A stretch of DNA of 33,697 nt from an uncultured Caulobacterales bacterium. GTDB lineage: Bacteria; Pseudomonadota; Alphaproteobacteria; Caulobacterales; Maricaulaceae. Every line of letters starts with the position of its first letter. The first letter of the stretch is position 1. Below are positions 1 through 8,788 of this stretch, piece after piece. The stretch spans positions 1-33,697 of the forward strand of contig CALLBD010000116.1 of the NCBI GenBank assembly GCA_938001915.1, read 5' to 3'. Under the pieces are notes generated by a model. That model worked only from the letters and a program-made list of their open reading frames with translations, did not search any database and had not been told where the DNA came from. The translations under genes and the position numbers were made by a program.

Positions 1-77
1 CGAGGATGTCTAAGGTGGATAACACCGCCTGCCGCTTTACCCGTTAAAACTGTCTGCGTGCCCCTAGAATTCACCAT
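1..77 (-). CDS. Possible start of a gene running off the left edge
   Basis: On the minus strand an ATG at 77 (or GTG at 74) overlaps the TGA stop of the SURF1 gene in the arrangement ATGGTGA, and the frame stays open to the window edge. It reads about 25 residues beginning MVNSRGTQTVLTGK. The overlap is typical of translationally coupled operon genes. An open frame this short can occur by chance, there is no convincing Shine-Dalgarno sequence, and I do not recognise the fragment. It does not resemble the N-terminus of threonine synthase, which often follows SURF1 in related genomes. Confidence 0.3.
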   Translation of the reverse strand, partial: MVNSRGTQTVLTGKAAGGVIHLRHP

Positions 78-790
78 GTAAGACGGCCCGCTCTATGATG
101 TATCAAGGCGTAAAATACAAGAAGGAGAAAGGCGAAAGAGAACCAGGTCAACATATAGTCTCGGTGATTATTTCGGATGGAGGGGCGGCGGATAGGAAGC
201 GCCTCTGCGGACTGTGCGTTGGGGTCTATCTCGATATAATGCGTCAAGCGGCTCGAGCTCGGCATCCCCTCGCCCCAGCTTCCATCTTGATTGAACTTAA
301 ACCAGCGGTTTGTTTGCCGATTGGGTTTGGATTTGCTCCATGCCTCTACGCGCCCCATAGGATGATCTTCGCGAACATAGCCAATGTTGGCTCCGCCAGT
401 AGGCCCCCCTGCGTTTAAAATCGCCTCTGTTGGCTTCTCCGTATCCGCAACCGTGTCATATCTGCCGAAAATAGTCCCATATTCGCGAAACAAGTCCCAA
501 TAAATTCCGCCCGCTTGTGTCTTATACACAGCGTAAATCGGACGGTCCGGAGACGGGGCGGCCTCAAAAATAATGCGCCGAAAATCGACGGGCTCACCCG
601 CTGCTATGGCCCGCTCTAAATCATCTAATGAGGTGAGAGGCGGTGCGGTGACAGAGGCTTCGACCTCTGCCAGCAGGGCCGTCTTCCATTGCAGACGCTG
701 ATACTGCCAGACGCCCAAAGATATCAGTAGCGCCAACATAAGCGCGGTGATGGCCGTGAGCCACGGCATCGGACGGAATGTTACACGCAT
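71..790 (-). CDS. surf1: SURF1 family cytochrome oxidase assembly protein
   Basis: Inner-membrane assembly factor that in this family helps insert heme a into subunit I of aa3-type cytochrome c oxidase. The 239-residue protein has the family layout: an N-terminal transmembrane helix (about residues 10-28) followed by the conserved VWQYQRLQWK motif, a periplasmic domain, and a C-terminal helix preceded by NNHRDYMLTWF, which matches the SURF1 signature before the second membrane segment. It starts with ATG at 790; an AGGA lies very close upstream, so a start at the next Met (769) is possible. It is the last recognised gene of the oxidase locus, 107 bases downstream of ctaE, with a GC-rich hairpin in the gap. 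DUF983 genes that often sit here in relatives are absent. Confidence 0.9.
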   Translation of the reverse strand: MRVTFRPMPWLTAITALMLALLISLGVWQYQRLQWKTALLAEVEASVTAPPLTSLDDLERAIAAGEPVDFRRIIFEAAPSPDRPIYAVYKTQAGGIYWDLFREYGTIFGRYDTVADTEKPTEAILNAGGPTGGANIGYVREDHPMGRVEAWSKSKPNRQTNRWFKFNQDGSWGEGMPSSSRLTHYIEIDPNAQSAEALPIRRPSIRNNHRDYMLTWFSFAFLLLVFYALIHHRAGRLTW

Positions 791-853
791 ATCCTAAACT
801 GCCCCAAGGCGAAACATTCCGCCGCAAAACGCGCAAAGGCGCACAAATAGAAA

Positions 854-871
854 CGGCGGCACAGGCCGCCG
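854..871 (-). terminator. GC-rich hairpin after ctaE, probable terminator or attenuator
   Basis: A perfect 7-bp stem with a 4-base loop (854-860 pairs with 865-871). Read on the minus strand the hairpin is followed by TTTCTATTTG, an interrupted U-rich tail. It lies 27 bases past the ctaE stop and 64 bases before SURF1, so it may reduce read-through into SURF1. The imperfect tail makes partial termination more likely than complete termination. Confidence 0.55.
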
Positions 872-897
872 ATTTCGTGTCAAACTAAGCAAGGCCC

Positions 898-1866
898 TTA
901 GCCATGCAAGCTGTAACCAAAGATGATGTAAACAAAGGCAAAGAGGAAGAGCCAGACAACATCAACGAAATGCCAATACCAAGCCGCGGCTTCGAGGCCG
1001 AAATGTTTCTCTGGACGTAGGCCGCCTTTCATGAGGCGCAGATACATCACCGCGAGGAAGATTGTCCCGATAAGAACATGCAAACCATGAAAACCCGTCG
1101 CCATGAAGAAGGCTGACCCGTAAGCATCTGTGGAGAGCCAAGGCTCGCCTTCAGCGCGGCCATGGAAGGCTTCCAAATACTCAACACCTTGGAGGAAGGT
1201 GAAGAAAACACCGAGAAGCACAGTAAGGCCAAGGCCCCATTTTGCGCCTTTGCGGTCGTTGTGAATAAGCGCGTGATGGGCCCATGTGACGGTTGTCCCT
1301 GACAGGAGCAACACAACCGTATTCATAAGCGGCAGGTTCCATGGGTTAATGGCGTGGATGCCAGGCGCCATGGAGTCGGCATAAGCAGGCGCATTTTCAA
1401 GAATGGCCGTATCCCAGCCCGCACGCATTTTGTGGAAGAGGCCAAGTTCGAAAAACATCCAGAACCAACCGACGAAGAACATGGCTTCTTGCATGATGAA
1501 CATAATCATGCCGTAACGCAGACCAATATCAACAACAGGTGTGTGATCACCCGCTCTCGACTCGGCGGCGACATCTTTCCACCAGCTCCACATGACATAA
1601 GCGGCAAAAATCGACCCAGCAACGAGGAAGAACCAGCCGCCATCTGCGCCAACTTTATCGGCAACGGGGCGATAGCTATCTTGAAGGCTATCGAGGCCCT
1701 TTGAGAAGAACCATTCCATCATCGGAGATTCGCCTGTGCGCGGCTGAAGGCCTGCAAAGAAAACCACCATGCCGAAACCCCAAATCAAGGCCGCAATGCC
1801 TGAGAGAAGCGGCCATGGAGATGGCGGAATGAGGTGATAGTCGTGTTCGACGGCGTGTCCGGCCAT
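898..1866 (-). CDS. ctaE: Cytochrome c oxidase subunit III (aa3 type)
   Basis: Core membrane subunit of the terminal oxidase. The start was placed at the ATG at 1866 (MAGHAVEHDYHLIPPSPWPL), because this matches the usual N-terminus of the family and an AAAAGAG sequence lies upstream; the frame is open 29 codons further but without homology-like sequence. The 322-residue product has seven hydrophobic segments, the conserved helix-III glutamate in MQEAMFFVGWFW, the TWAHHA segment, and the C-terminal WYWHFVDVVWLFLF signature. It is longer than the usual 260-290 residues. An extra stretch of about 25-35 residues follows the first helix (around LQPRTGESPMMEWF) and another lies after helix III (around DTAILENAPAYADS). 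It lies downstream of ctaG in the same transcription direction. Confidence 0.95.
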   Translation of the reverse strand: MAGHAVEHDYHLIPPSPWPLLSGIAALIWGFGMVVFFAGLQPRTGESPMMEWFFSKGLDSLQDSYRPVADKVGADGGWFFLVAGSIFAAYVMWSWWKDVAAESRAGDHTPVVDIGLRYGMIMFIMQEAMFFVGWFWMFFELGLFHKMRAGWDTAILENAPAYADSMAPGIHAINPWNLPLMNTVVLLLSGTTVTWAHHALIHNDRKGAKWGLGLTVLLGVFFTFLQGVEYLEAFHGRAEGEPWLSTDAYGSAFFMATGFHGLHVLIGTIFLAVMYLRLMKGGLRPEKHFGLEAAAWYWHFVDVVWLFLFAFVYIIFGYSLHG

Positions 1867-1967
1867 GAGGGTACTCTTTTGATAGATTCGCACAGGTGAC
1901 TGCGCGAATGTTAAAGTCGTCGCTGCTATAGCGGCGACATCGCTTCGCCGCAATATCGCAATTTGGT

Positions 1968-2528
1968 TTAGTTGGTCGCGGTTGCAGTCAATTTCGCGGG
2001 CATAGTCCCCTCTTCCGCGGGGAAAAATGTATAGCTCAGCGTCATTGTTTTAATCTCATCAAAGCGCTTTTCCTCATCCAATTGGGGGTCAACGAAGAAA
2101 ATCACGGGTAAGGTCAAAGACTCGCCGGGCTGGATGGTTTGTTCTTCGAAACAGAAACACTCTGTTTTGACGAAAAAGGGGGCGGCCTTGATGGGCATCA
2201 CATTGAAATTGGCGACGCCCGTTACAGCCTCATCGCTTACATTTTCAATCGTGTAATAAGCTAGGCCCGACTGCCCCAGCTTCACATCCATGCGGCGTTG
2301 GTCGGGGCGAAATTTCCAGGGCAAGTCTTGGGCGATATTGGAGTCGAACTCTACGGTGACAATACGGTCGAGCACTTCCGATAAATTCTCATCGGCAATT
2401 TTCGGCGTCCCGCCATATCCTGTGACTTTGCAAAACGTATCGTAAAGCGGATCTGAGGCAAAACCTAGCCCCAGCATAGCGACGCCGACGCCCGATAGAA
2501 TAATGAGTGTTTTTTTATTAGACGGCAT
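1968..2528 (-). CDS. ctaG: Cytochrome c oxidase assembly protein CtaG (Cox11)
   Basis: Copper chaperone that delivers copper to the CuB site of subunit I, anchored in the inner membrane with its domain in the periplasm. The 186-residue protein has an N-terminal membrane anchor (about residues 6-24), the DPLYDTFCKVTGYGGT motif with C33, and the copper-binding CFCF motif with C124 and C126. Length is normal for Cox11. The ATG at 2528 overlaps the end of the upstream small gene by 11 bases, indicating translational coupling. A GAGGA sequence lies about 10 bases upstream. Confidence 0.95.
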   Translation of the reverse strand: MPSNKKTLIILSGVGVAMLGLGFASDPLYDTFCKVTGYGGTPKIADENLSEVLDRIVTVEFDSNIAQDLPWKFRPDQRRMDVKLGQSGLAYYTIENVSDEAVTGVANFNVMPIKAAPFFVKTECFCFEEQTIQPGESLTLPVIFFVDPQLDEEKRFDEIKTMTLSYTFFPAEEGTMPAKLTATATN

Positions 2529-2682
2529 TGGGTAAGTGTCCTCTGCTGACCATAGTAACGAAAACGAGAATAACGAAAAATAGCAGACCTAGCGCCAACA
2601 CCACATTGCGTTTGGTTCTGGCTTTAACTTCCTGAGAGCTGGGCTCCGCAAAACGCGTTGGCTTATCGCGATACTCCTTCAA
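2518..2682 (-). CDS. Small CoxF-like membrane protein of the oxidase locus
   Basis: A 54-residue protein with a charged N-terminus (KEYRDKPTRF, then KARTKRN) and one transmembrane helix (about residues 28-46, VVLALGLLFFVILVFVTMV). Small proteins of this design sit between ctaB and ctaG in many alphaproteobacteria and are annotated CoxF or hypothetical; their function is not well established. The start is a TTG at 2682-2680. It lies one base after the ctaB stop and is preceded by a strong GGAGGT at 2695-2690 with 7-base spacing. An in-frame ATG at 2718 would overlap ctaB by 35 bases and lacks such a site. The stop overlaps the ctaG start. Confidence 0.8.
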   Translation of the reverse strand: MKEYRDKPTRFAEPSSQEVKARTKRNVVLALGLLFFVILVFVTMVSRGHLPNAV

Positions 2683-2683
2683 C

Positions 2684-3676
2684 TTACAGACCTCCAGACA
2701 AGAGATGATCGACACCAATTAGGGCGAACATAGCAAAGAGATAGATAATAGAGAAGGCAAAGAGGTTCCGGGCATCGCGGTCGCCTTTTTGGGCTTCATA
2801 AAGGCTTTCGGGCTGGACTTCGTCTTTCTCGCCCGCACGAGAGCGCCAGACTTTAAACGCTAAAGCGAGGAAACCTGCGTTCAAAAGAAACGCCCCAAAG
2901 GCATAGATTGAGCCGCCCAGCCCCGTAAAGACGGGAGCTGCTGCGATTGCTGCCAAAGCGATAGAATAGCCGAATATTTGATTACGCGTAGATTTCGGCC
3001 CCGCAACATTCGGCATCATCGGAATACCAACGCGGCCGTAATCACTCACTTTATAAAGCGCCAAAGCCCAGAAATGCGGGGGCGTCCAAATAAAGATAAT
3101 CAGAAATAAAATCGTGCTATCTATTGTGACACTCCCCGTGACAGCCGCATAGCCAATCATCGGCGGTAGAGCGCCCGGCGCGCCGCCAATGACAATATTT
3201 TGCGGCGTGCGGCGCTTCAGCCACATCGTGTAAATCACGACATAGAAGAAGATGGTGAAGGCGAGTAGACCCGCTGCGACATAATTGGTCGCGAGACCCA
3301 ACATCCAGACCGAGACGACAGATAGAAGAAATCCAAATGTCAGCGCCGTACTGGGGGACATTATACCGCGCGGTAAAGGCCGTTTTTTCGTCCGCGTCAT
3401 CTGCGCGTCAATATCGGCATCATACCACATATTCAGCGCGCCAGAGGCCCCTGCCCCAACAGCGATGCAGAAAATTGCCATGACTGAATTATAAAGGGGT
3501 AACGACCCCGGCGCGACAAGCAGCCCAATAATCGCCGTAAAAATGACGAGGCTCATCACACGCGGCTTCATCAATTGGAAAAAGTCACGCGGTCCCGCCA
3601 ATGACAGACCTGCCCCAGCCAGAGCAACAGGTTCGTCTGGGAATGCTGCGGTATCGATATGTGCGTCAGTGCTCAT
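2684..3676 (-). CDS. ctaB: Protoheme IX farnesyltransferase (heme O synthase)
   Basis: Integral membrane prenyltransferase of the UbiA superfamily. It attaches a farnesyl group to protoheme to give heme O, the precursor of heme A used by the oxidase encoded here. The 330-residue protein has multiple transmembrane segments and the Mg-pyrophosphate-binding motif NxxxDxxxD at N82, D86 and D90, followed by a basic TRTKKRPLP stretch typical of heme O synthases. A second acidic loop (YKVSDYGRVGIPMMP) is also typical. It starts a second transcriptional segment: a strong terminator lies between ctaD and this gene. The ribosome binding site before ATG 3676 is weak. Confidence 0.95.
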   Translation of the reverse strand: MSTDAHIDTAAFPDEPVALAGAGLSLAGPRDFFQLMKPRVMSLVIFTAIIGLLVAPGSLPLYNSVMAIFCIAVGAGASGALNMWYDADIDAQMTRTKKRPLPRGIMSPSTALTFGFLLSVVSVWMLGLATNYVAAGLLAFTIFFYVVIYTMWLKRRTPQNIVIGGAPGALPPMIGYAAVTGSVTIDSTILFLIIFIWTPPHFWALALYKVSDYGRVGIPMMPNVAGPKSTRNQIFGYSIALAAIAAAPVFTGLGGSIYAFGAFLLNAGFLALAFKVWRSRAGEKDEVQPESLYEAQKGDRDARNLFAFSIIYLFAMFALIGVDHLLSGGL

Positions 3677-3760
3677 CGCGAGAGCCTATCCACGAAAAGC
3701 GCACGAGTCTCAAGAGCTGAAGAGAATTTGCCGCAGTAAGTGCGAGCTATTCGCCTAAGC

Positions 3761-3793
3761 AAAAAAGCCGCCCCAAAAGGAACGGCTTTTGTT
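3761..3793 (-). terminator. Rho-independent terminator after ctaD
   Basis: Read on the minus strand, the stem GCCG-TTCC / GGGG-CGGC closes a TTTT loop and is followed by a run of six T. Flanking A and T tracts extend the pairing. It lies about 20 bases beyond the ctaD stop and about 85 bases before ctaB. It should end most ctaC-ctaD transcripts and implies that ctaB and the assembly genes use read-through or their own promoter. Confidence 0.85.
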
Positions 3794-3813
3794 AAATTAG
3801 TTTTGGTGGACAC

Positions 3814-5457
3814 CTAGTGCCCGTCAGTCTCTTCAATGCGCGGGAGCGTATTGAATTGGTGATAAGGCGGCGGTGAGGACAATGTCCACTCCAGCGTCGT
3901 TGCGCCTTCACCCCAGTAATTATCCCCGACCCGCTTACGGTTAAGGATAAGCGCTTCGATGAGCATCAGGAAGAAGAACGCGACACCTGCGAGGGTAATC
4001 CATGCACCCATTGAGGAGACTTGGTTCCAAATCGCAAATTCTTCTGGATAATCGACATAACGGCGCGGCATACCATTTAGTCCCAAGAAATGTTGCGGGA
4101 AGAAGATGACGTTCACGCCGACAAAGAAGAGCCAGAAATGCGCGCCCGCGAGCCATTTATTATACTGAACACCGAACATTTTGCCGAACCAATAATAAAA
4201 GCCCGCGAAAATCCCGAAGACGGCACCCATAGACAACACGTAATGGAAATGGGCCACGACATAATATGTATCGTGAAGATAGGCATCAACGCCCGCATTG
4301 GCGAGCATAACACCCGTCACACCGCCGACCACAAAGAGGAAGATAAAGGCCAGCGCCCACTGCATCGGGATAGAATAGCGAATAGACCCGCCCCACATCG
4401 TCGCGAGCCATGAGAAGATTTTAACGCCTGTTGGCACCGCAATCACGAGGGTCGCCGCAAGGAAGTAGGCCTTCAAATTCACGTCCATACCGACCGTGTA
4501 CATATGGTGAGCCCAAACAACGAAGCCAACAACACCAATGGCAACCATGGCGTAGGCCATTCCGAGATAGCCAAAGATAGGCTTCTTGGAGAAGGTCGAA
4601 ACAATGTGAGAGACAATACCGAAGGCTGGCAAGATCATGATGTAAACTTCAGGGTGACCGAAGAACCAGAACAAATGCTGGAACATCTGCGGGTCGCCGC
4701 CGCGCGCGGGGTCAAAGAACCCTGTACCGCCTGGAATGCGGTCGGTGAACAACATGAAGAGCGACGCTGCAAGAACAGGCAAAGCCAGTAGCAACAGGAA
4801 CGCTGTAACAAGAACAGACCACGCGAAGAGTGGCATTTTGTGCATCGTCATACCCGGTGCACGCATGTTCAGGATTGTTGTAATAAAGTTAATTGCCCCA
4901 AAAATGGAGGAGAAACCTGCGGCCAAGAGACCAATAATGATGAAGTCAAATGCGGGACCCGGATGCCCCGTCGTCGAGAGCGGCGGGTACATAACCCAGC
5001 TCCCCCCGAAGCCATTACCATTCGCATTCCCCGGCACCACAAAACTAATCAACAAACAGATGAGCGCTGTCGGCAAGAGCCAAAATGAGAGGTTATTCAT
5101 TCGCGGGAACGCCATATCGGGCGCACCAATCATAATGGGAACAAACCAGTTACCAAAACCGCCAATGACCGCAGGCATGACCATAAAGAAGATCATAATG
5201 AGGCCATGCATTGAGACATAGACAAGATACTGATGTTCGTTCTGGAAGAAATCAATTCCGGGCTGCGCCAATTCCATCCGCATCATAAATGACAAGAATC
5301 CGCCAATAAGGCCGGAGATAATCGCGAAGATTAGATAAAGTGTACCAATGTCTTTGTGGTTAGTGGAATAGAACCACCGCGCAAAGAAACCGGGTTTACC
5401 GTCGTCATCATAGGAAGATGTTGCGGGGGGTGTGTTCTCACCAGGGAGGGCTACCAT
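3814..5457 (-). CDS. ctaD: Cytochrome c oxidase subunit I (aa3 type)
   Basis: Catalytic subunit that reduces oxygen to water and pumps protons. The 547-residue protein has twelve hydrophobic segments and all expected ligands. H84 (MHGLIMIF) and H405 bind the low-spin heme, H403 binds the high-spin heme a3, and H268, H317 and H318 bind CuB. Y272 in GHPEVY is the residue that cross-links to the CuB histidine. Proton-channel residues are present: D114 ([12 protein letters not shown]) and E270 for the D channel, K346 for the K channel. This makes it an A-type proton-pumping oxidase. The ATG at 5457 has AGGAGAG upstream, and the gene follows ctaC after 11 bases. Confidence 0.98.
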   Translation of the reverse strand: MVALPGENTPPATSSYDDDGKPGFFARWFYSTNHKDIGTLYLIFAIISGLIGGFLSFMMRMELAQPGIDFFQNEHQYLVYVSMHGLIMIFFMVMPAVIGGFGNWFVPIMIGAPDMAFPRMNNLSFWLLPTALICLLISFVVPGNANGNGFGGSWVMYPPLSTTGHPGPAFDFIIIGLLAAGFSSIFGAINFITTILNMRAPGMTMHKMPLFAWSVLVTAFLLLLALPVLAASLFMLFTDRIPGGTGFFDPARGGDPQMFQHLFWFFGHPEVYIMILPAFGIVSHIVSTFSKKPIFGYLGMAYAMVAIGVVGFVVWAHHMYTVGMDVNLKAYFLAATLVIAVPTGVKIFSWLATMWGGSIRYSIPMQWALAFIFLFVVGGVTGVMLANAGVDAYLHDTYYVVAHFHYVLSMGAVFGIFAGFYYWFGKMFGVQYNKWLAGAHFWLFFVGVNVIFFPQHFLGLNGMPRRYVDYPEEFAIWNQVSSMGAWITLAGVAFFFLMLIEALILNRKRVGDNYWGEGATTLEWTLSSPPPYHQFNTLPRIEETDGH

Positions 5458-5468
5458 TGTTCTCTCTC

Positions 5469-6341
5469 CTACTTCTGCGCCGCGGTTTGACCGCTGCCCA
5501 GATTATTTTGTGCGACTGTTGTTGTGAAAGAGCCGTCATTAGCAATCCACTTTGCGTAATCTGCTTTTGAGACAACTTGGACCTCAATCGGCATATAATA
5601 ATGTTTGATACCGCAAATCTCGGAACATTGACCGTAGAATGTGCCTTCGCGTTTTGCGCGGAACCATGTCTCATTAATTATACCTGGCACAGCGTCCATT
5701 TTGATACCGAAACTTGGCACCGTCCAAGAGTGCATATTATTGATAGATGTGACCAAGACTTTTACGTTGGTGTCGACTGGTACGACCAGCGCGGCATCCG
5801 TAGCTAAAAGATAAGGCTTTCCAGCCGCTTTTGATTGTGTCTTATCCAGCGGATTTGAAATAATTTCTTCGACATTCTCATGGTCCGGGTAAGTGTAAGA
5901 CCAGTTCCATGTATTTCCGACGGCCTTCACGGTGACTTCGGTGTCCTTGATGACATCCTGGTTATAAAGAAGGTTCATCGACGGCACCGCAATCCAGAGA
6001 AGGATAAGAACAGGCGCGATTGTCCAGGCAATTTCTAACCCGACATGATGGGTCGTTTTTGATGGGACCGGATTCGCTTTTTCGCGAAAACGGATCATGA
6101 TGAACGCCATCAAACCAAGAACAAAGGCAACAATCCCAGCAATAATGTAAGTAACGAGATTATACACCTTCGTCAGCTCTTCCATCACAGGGGTTTCAGC
6201 TTCCTGCAAATAGAATCCACCAATGACTGGCATGCCCTCGCCGCGTTCACCGCTCAACCCCACAAAGGCCAATATCATGTAGCTAATCACGGCGAGTACG
6301 ACCGCGACTATGAGTGCTATGACTGTATTTTTAGACCGCAT
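5469..6341 (-). CDS. ctaC: Cytochrome c oxidase subunit II with CuA site
   Basis: Accepts electrons from cytochrome c at a binuclear CuA centre and passes them to subunit I. The start was set at the ATG at 6341 ([10 protein letters not shown]), which has AAGAGGGA just upstream; the frame is open 21 codons further without a plausible N-terminus. The 290-residue product has an N-terminal hydrophobic segment (about 7-28), two transmembrane helices (about 62-84 and 105-125) and a periplasmic cupredoxin domain. CuA ligands are H204, C239, E241, C243, H247 and M250 (GQCSEICG motif). The aromatic patch facing cytochrome c reads [10 protein letters not shown] (143-152). There is no fused cytochrome c domain. 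It heads the oxidase operon and diverges from tldD. Confidence 0.97.
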   Translation of the reverse strand: MRSKNTVIALIVAVVLAVISYMILAFVGLSGERGEGMPVIGGFYLQEAETPVMEELTKVYNLVTYIIAGIVAFVLGLMAFIMIRFREKANPVPSKTTHHVGLEIAWTIAPVLILLWIAVPSMNLLYNQDVIKDTEVTVKAVGNTWNWSYTYPDHENVEEIISNPLDKTQSKAAGKPYLLATDAALVVPVDTNVKVLVTSINNMHSWTVPSFGIKMDAVPGIINETWFRAKREGTFYGQCSEICGIKHYYMPIEVQVVSKADYAKWIANDGSFTTTVAQNNLGSGQTAAQK

Positions 6342-6441
6342 GTGTCCCTCTTGAATTTCGCACTCGAAAGGATGTCTCTTCGCGCGTTGCAAACATATAT
6401 GCACGAAAGGTTGATGAGTCCCCTACGGAATTCGGAACCAA

Positions 6442-6469
6442 TTGTCGCATTTGGGCGGTTGTGTATAGC
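6442..6469 (+). promoter_or_regulatory. Candidate tldD promoter
   Basis: TTGTCG at 6442-6447 and TATAGC at 6464-6469 are separated by 16 bases, close to housekeeping promoter spacing. They lie about 70 bases upstream of tldD in the divergent ctaC-tldD spacer. The match is only moderate. No clear promoter was seen for ctaC on the other strand. Confidence 0.3.
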
Positions 6470-6538
6470 GAGATAAGCCTTAGATAAAGCCTTATAACGG
6501 TGAATCTTCAGACGAATTTCGCCTTACAGAAAGCCGCC

Positions 6539-7954
6539 ATGACCGATTTTGTATTTGATGACAGTGCCCTAGACGCCCAGACGGCGCAATCCGAACTGGA
6601 TGAAGCCTTACGCGGCGCCCATGATGGGGAGCTTTTCGTTGAAAGATCTGCCTCCGAATCACTCACATTTGACGACGGACGCTTAAAAACGGCGAGCTTT
6701 GATACGTCGCGCGGCTTTGGCCTGCGCTGCGTGGCGGGAGAAACCTCGGGCTTCGCGCAATCAACGGAGCTTTCCGCGGGCGCCCTATCCCGCGCCGCTT
6801 CCGCAGTGAGCTTGTCCAAACAGGGCTATAACGGCACGGCTGCGCCTGCCCCGCGGCGGACAAATACGGCGCTTTACCCAGACATCGACCCTGTGGCCTC
6901 GCCTGGCTTCGGCGTAAAAGTCGAGCTGTTGCAGGAAATCGACGCCTATTGCCGCGCGCTTGATCCGCAAGTCGTGCAAGTTACGGCCTCTATGAGCGCC
7001 AATCGCCGCGCCATCGCGATTTTACGCGCAGGCGGTGAGCGCTATGATGACATTCGCCCCCTCGTGCGATTGAATATTATGATTACCGCTGAGAAAAACG
7101 GTCGCCGCGAATCTGGATTCGCAGGCGCGGGCGGGCGCGAGGCCTATTCGGGATATATTGAGCCAGAGTTTTGGAAGCCGCTGGCCCAAGAAGCCCTGCG
7201 CCAAGCCCAAGTCAATTTGGAGTCTGTTCCCGCACCCGCGGGACAAATGGATGTCGTGCTTGGCCCTGGCTGGCCCGGCGTCTTGCTTCACGAAGCTATG
7301 GGTCATGGCCTGGAGGGAGACTTTATTCGCAAAGGCACATCCGCATTTGCCGGCATGCTAGGCGAGCGCGTCGCGTCGCCAGGCGTCACAGTCGTCGATG
7401 ATGGATCCATCGCGGGACGGCGCGGCAGCCTGACCATTGACGATGAAGGCACGCCGACACAGCGCACAACCCTCATTGAAGACGGCATTCTTGTCGGTTT
7501 CATGCAAGACCGTCAAAACGCAAGGCTGATGGGCGTTGAGGCCACAGGCAATGGCCGCCGCGAGAGTTTCGCCCATTCCATTATGCCGCGCATGACCAAT
7601 ACGTTTATGCTGGGCGGTCAGCGCGACCCCGGCGAAATGCTGGCGGAACTGAAAGATGGAATTTATGCGACTAATTTCGGCGGCGGCCAAGTCGACATCA
7701 CCAGCGGGAAATTCGTGTTCCAATGCACGGAAGCTTACCGCGTCAGAGATGGCAAAGTTGGAGAGTCCCTCAAAGGTGTCACATTGATTGGTGATGGTCC
7801 TACGGTACTCACGCAAATCCGTCATGTCGGAAATGATATGGAGCTAGACCCCGGTATCGGCGTCTGCGGCAAAGCGGGACAAGGCGTCCCTGTAGGCGTC
7901 GGGCAGCCCAGCCTTTATGTCGAAAACATCACGGTCGGCGGAAGTGCCGTCTAG
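6539..7954 (+). CDS. tldD: Metalloprotease TldD
   Basis: TldD forms a heterodimeric cytoplasmic zinc protease with TldE (PmbA). In other bacteria the pair degrades unfolded peptides and matures modified peptides. The 471-residue product carries the zinc motif HEAMGH (H251, E252, H256) and the C-terminal cysteine of GIGVCGKAGQ (C443), which corresponds to the third zinc ligand in E. coli TldD. The N-terminal pattern ALRGAHDGELFVE and the FDDGRLK segment are typical. The ATG at 6539 (MTDFVFDD) gives the usual family length; a GTG at 6500 in the same frame is possible but has a poorer context. No tldE/pmbA gene is in the window. Confidence 0.95.
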   Translation: MTDFVFDDSALDAQTAQSELDEALRGAHDGELFVERSASESLTFDDGRLKTASFDTSRGFGLRCVAGETSGFAQSTELSAGALSRAASAVSLSKQGYNGTAAPAPRRTNTALYPDIDPVASPGFGVKVELLQEIDAYCRALDPQVVQVTASMSANRRAIAILRAGGERYDDIRPLVRLNIMITAEKNGRRESGFAGAGGREAYSGYIEPEFWKPLAQEALRQAQVNLESVPAPAGQMDVVLGPGWPGVLLHEAMGHGLEGDFIRKGTSAFAGMLGERVASPGVTVVDDGSIAGRRGSLTIDDEGTPTQRTTLIEDGILVGFMQDRQNARLMGVEATGNGRRESFAHSIMPRMTNTFMLGGQRDPGEMLAELKDGIYATNFGGGQVDITSGKFVFQCTEAYRVRDGKVGESLKGVTLIGDGPTVLTQIRHVGNDMELDPGIGVCGKAGQGVPVGVGQPSLYVENITVGGSAV

Positions 7955-7961
7955 GCACATT

Positions 7962-8016
7962 TCTGAACACAACTTAAACCATTATACAAAATGTTCAGAT
8001 TCTTACTCGCGTAAGC
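7962..8016 (+). promoter_or_regulatory. Inverted repeats between tldD and the DUF937 gene
   Basis: An 8-bp perfect inverted repeat, TCTGAACA (7962-7969) and TGTTCAGA (7992-7999), encloses 22 A/T-rich bases. It is followed by a small CTTAC/GTAAG hairpin (8003-8016). There is no T-run after either, so a classical terminator is unlikely. They could be an operator or a structured leader of the next gene. Confidence 0.35.
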
Positions 8017-8067
8017 CGAAACTTTCCTACATATAGCCTGCAAACCTCAACCGATAGGAGCACGGAT

Positions 8068-8766
8068 ATGGGTATGAATATGATGGAAATGATCATGCAG
8101 GCCGCGGGCGGACAAGCGCCGCAGCAAATTGGTCAACAGTTTGGCCTCGACCAACAACAAAGCCAAAGCGCAATTTCAGCGCTTTTGCCAGCAATCTCTT
8201 CGGCCATGAAGCAAAATACAAATAACCCGCAAGGCCTCGCGGGGCTTTTGGGCGCCCTTCAAAATGGCAGCCATGATCAATATTTGGACAATCCCGCGCA
8301 GCTCGGTCAGCCGCAAGCCGTCAATGAGGGTAATGCGATATTGGGGCATTTGTTTGGATCTAAGGATGTCTCCCGCGCCGTTGCTGGGCGGGCCGCCGAA
8401 AAATCTGGGGTAGGCGCAGATGTGCTTAAGAAAATGCTACCCATGGTTGCCATGATGGCGATGGGCTCTCTCGGCAAGCAAACCCGCGGCGCAGGCATGT
8501 TTAATCAAGCGGGAGGCGGAGGTCTTCAAGGCATGATTGCGCAAATGGCTATGCAGCAGCTCGCAGGCGGAACCGCCTCTAAAGGCGGACTAGGTGGATT
8601 GCTCGGCGGCTTACTCGGCGGCGGCGCGCGGCGTCAACAAGTCCAAATGCAGCGCCAAGCCAGCACAGCGCACCAACAAGGCCTCGGCATGCTCGGTAAC
8701 ATGCTTGACGCGGACGGTGATGGCAGCTCCATGGATGACATCCTCGGCATGTTGATGAAACGCTAG
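8068..8766 (+). CDS. DUF937 domain protein
   Basis: A 232-residue protein rich in Gln, Gly, Met and Ala, matching the DUF937/YidB-like pattern. The N-terminal repeat-like helical region (about 15-70) has the SAISALLPAISSAM motif, and a second helical block (about 95-135) contains GRAAEKSGVGADVLKKMLPMVAMM. A Gly-rich linker near residues 172-190 (GGLGGLLGGLLGGG) precedes a C-terminal LDADGDGSSMDDILGM segment that looks like a calcium-binding DxDxDG loop. No signal peptide is evident. The function of this family is unknown. ATG 8068 has TAGGAG upstream. The gene ends just before a strong symmetric terminator. Confidence 0.85.
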   Translation: MGMNMMEMIMQAAGGQAPQQIGQQFGLDQQQSQSAISALLPAISSAMKQNTNNPQGLAGLLGALQNGSHDQYLDNPAQLGQPQAVNEGNAILGHLFGSKDVSRAVAGRAAEKSGVGADVLKKMLPMVAMMAMGSLGKQTRGAGMFNQAGGGGLQGMIAQMAMQQLAGGTASKGGLGGLLGGLLGGGARRQQVQMQRQASTAHQQGLGMLGNMLDADGDGSSMDDILGMLMKR

Positions 8767-8788
8767 GCGCGTAGATAAAAAATGCAAT

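Noticed and set aside
4090..5221. Plus-strand frames of 80-160 codons opposite ctaD
   Set aside because: They are antisense to a fully conserved subunit I gene and have the composition expected of shadow frames.
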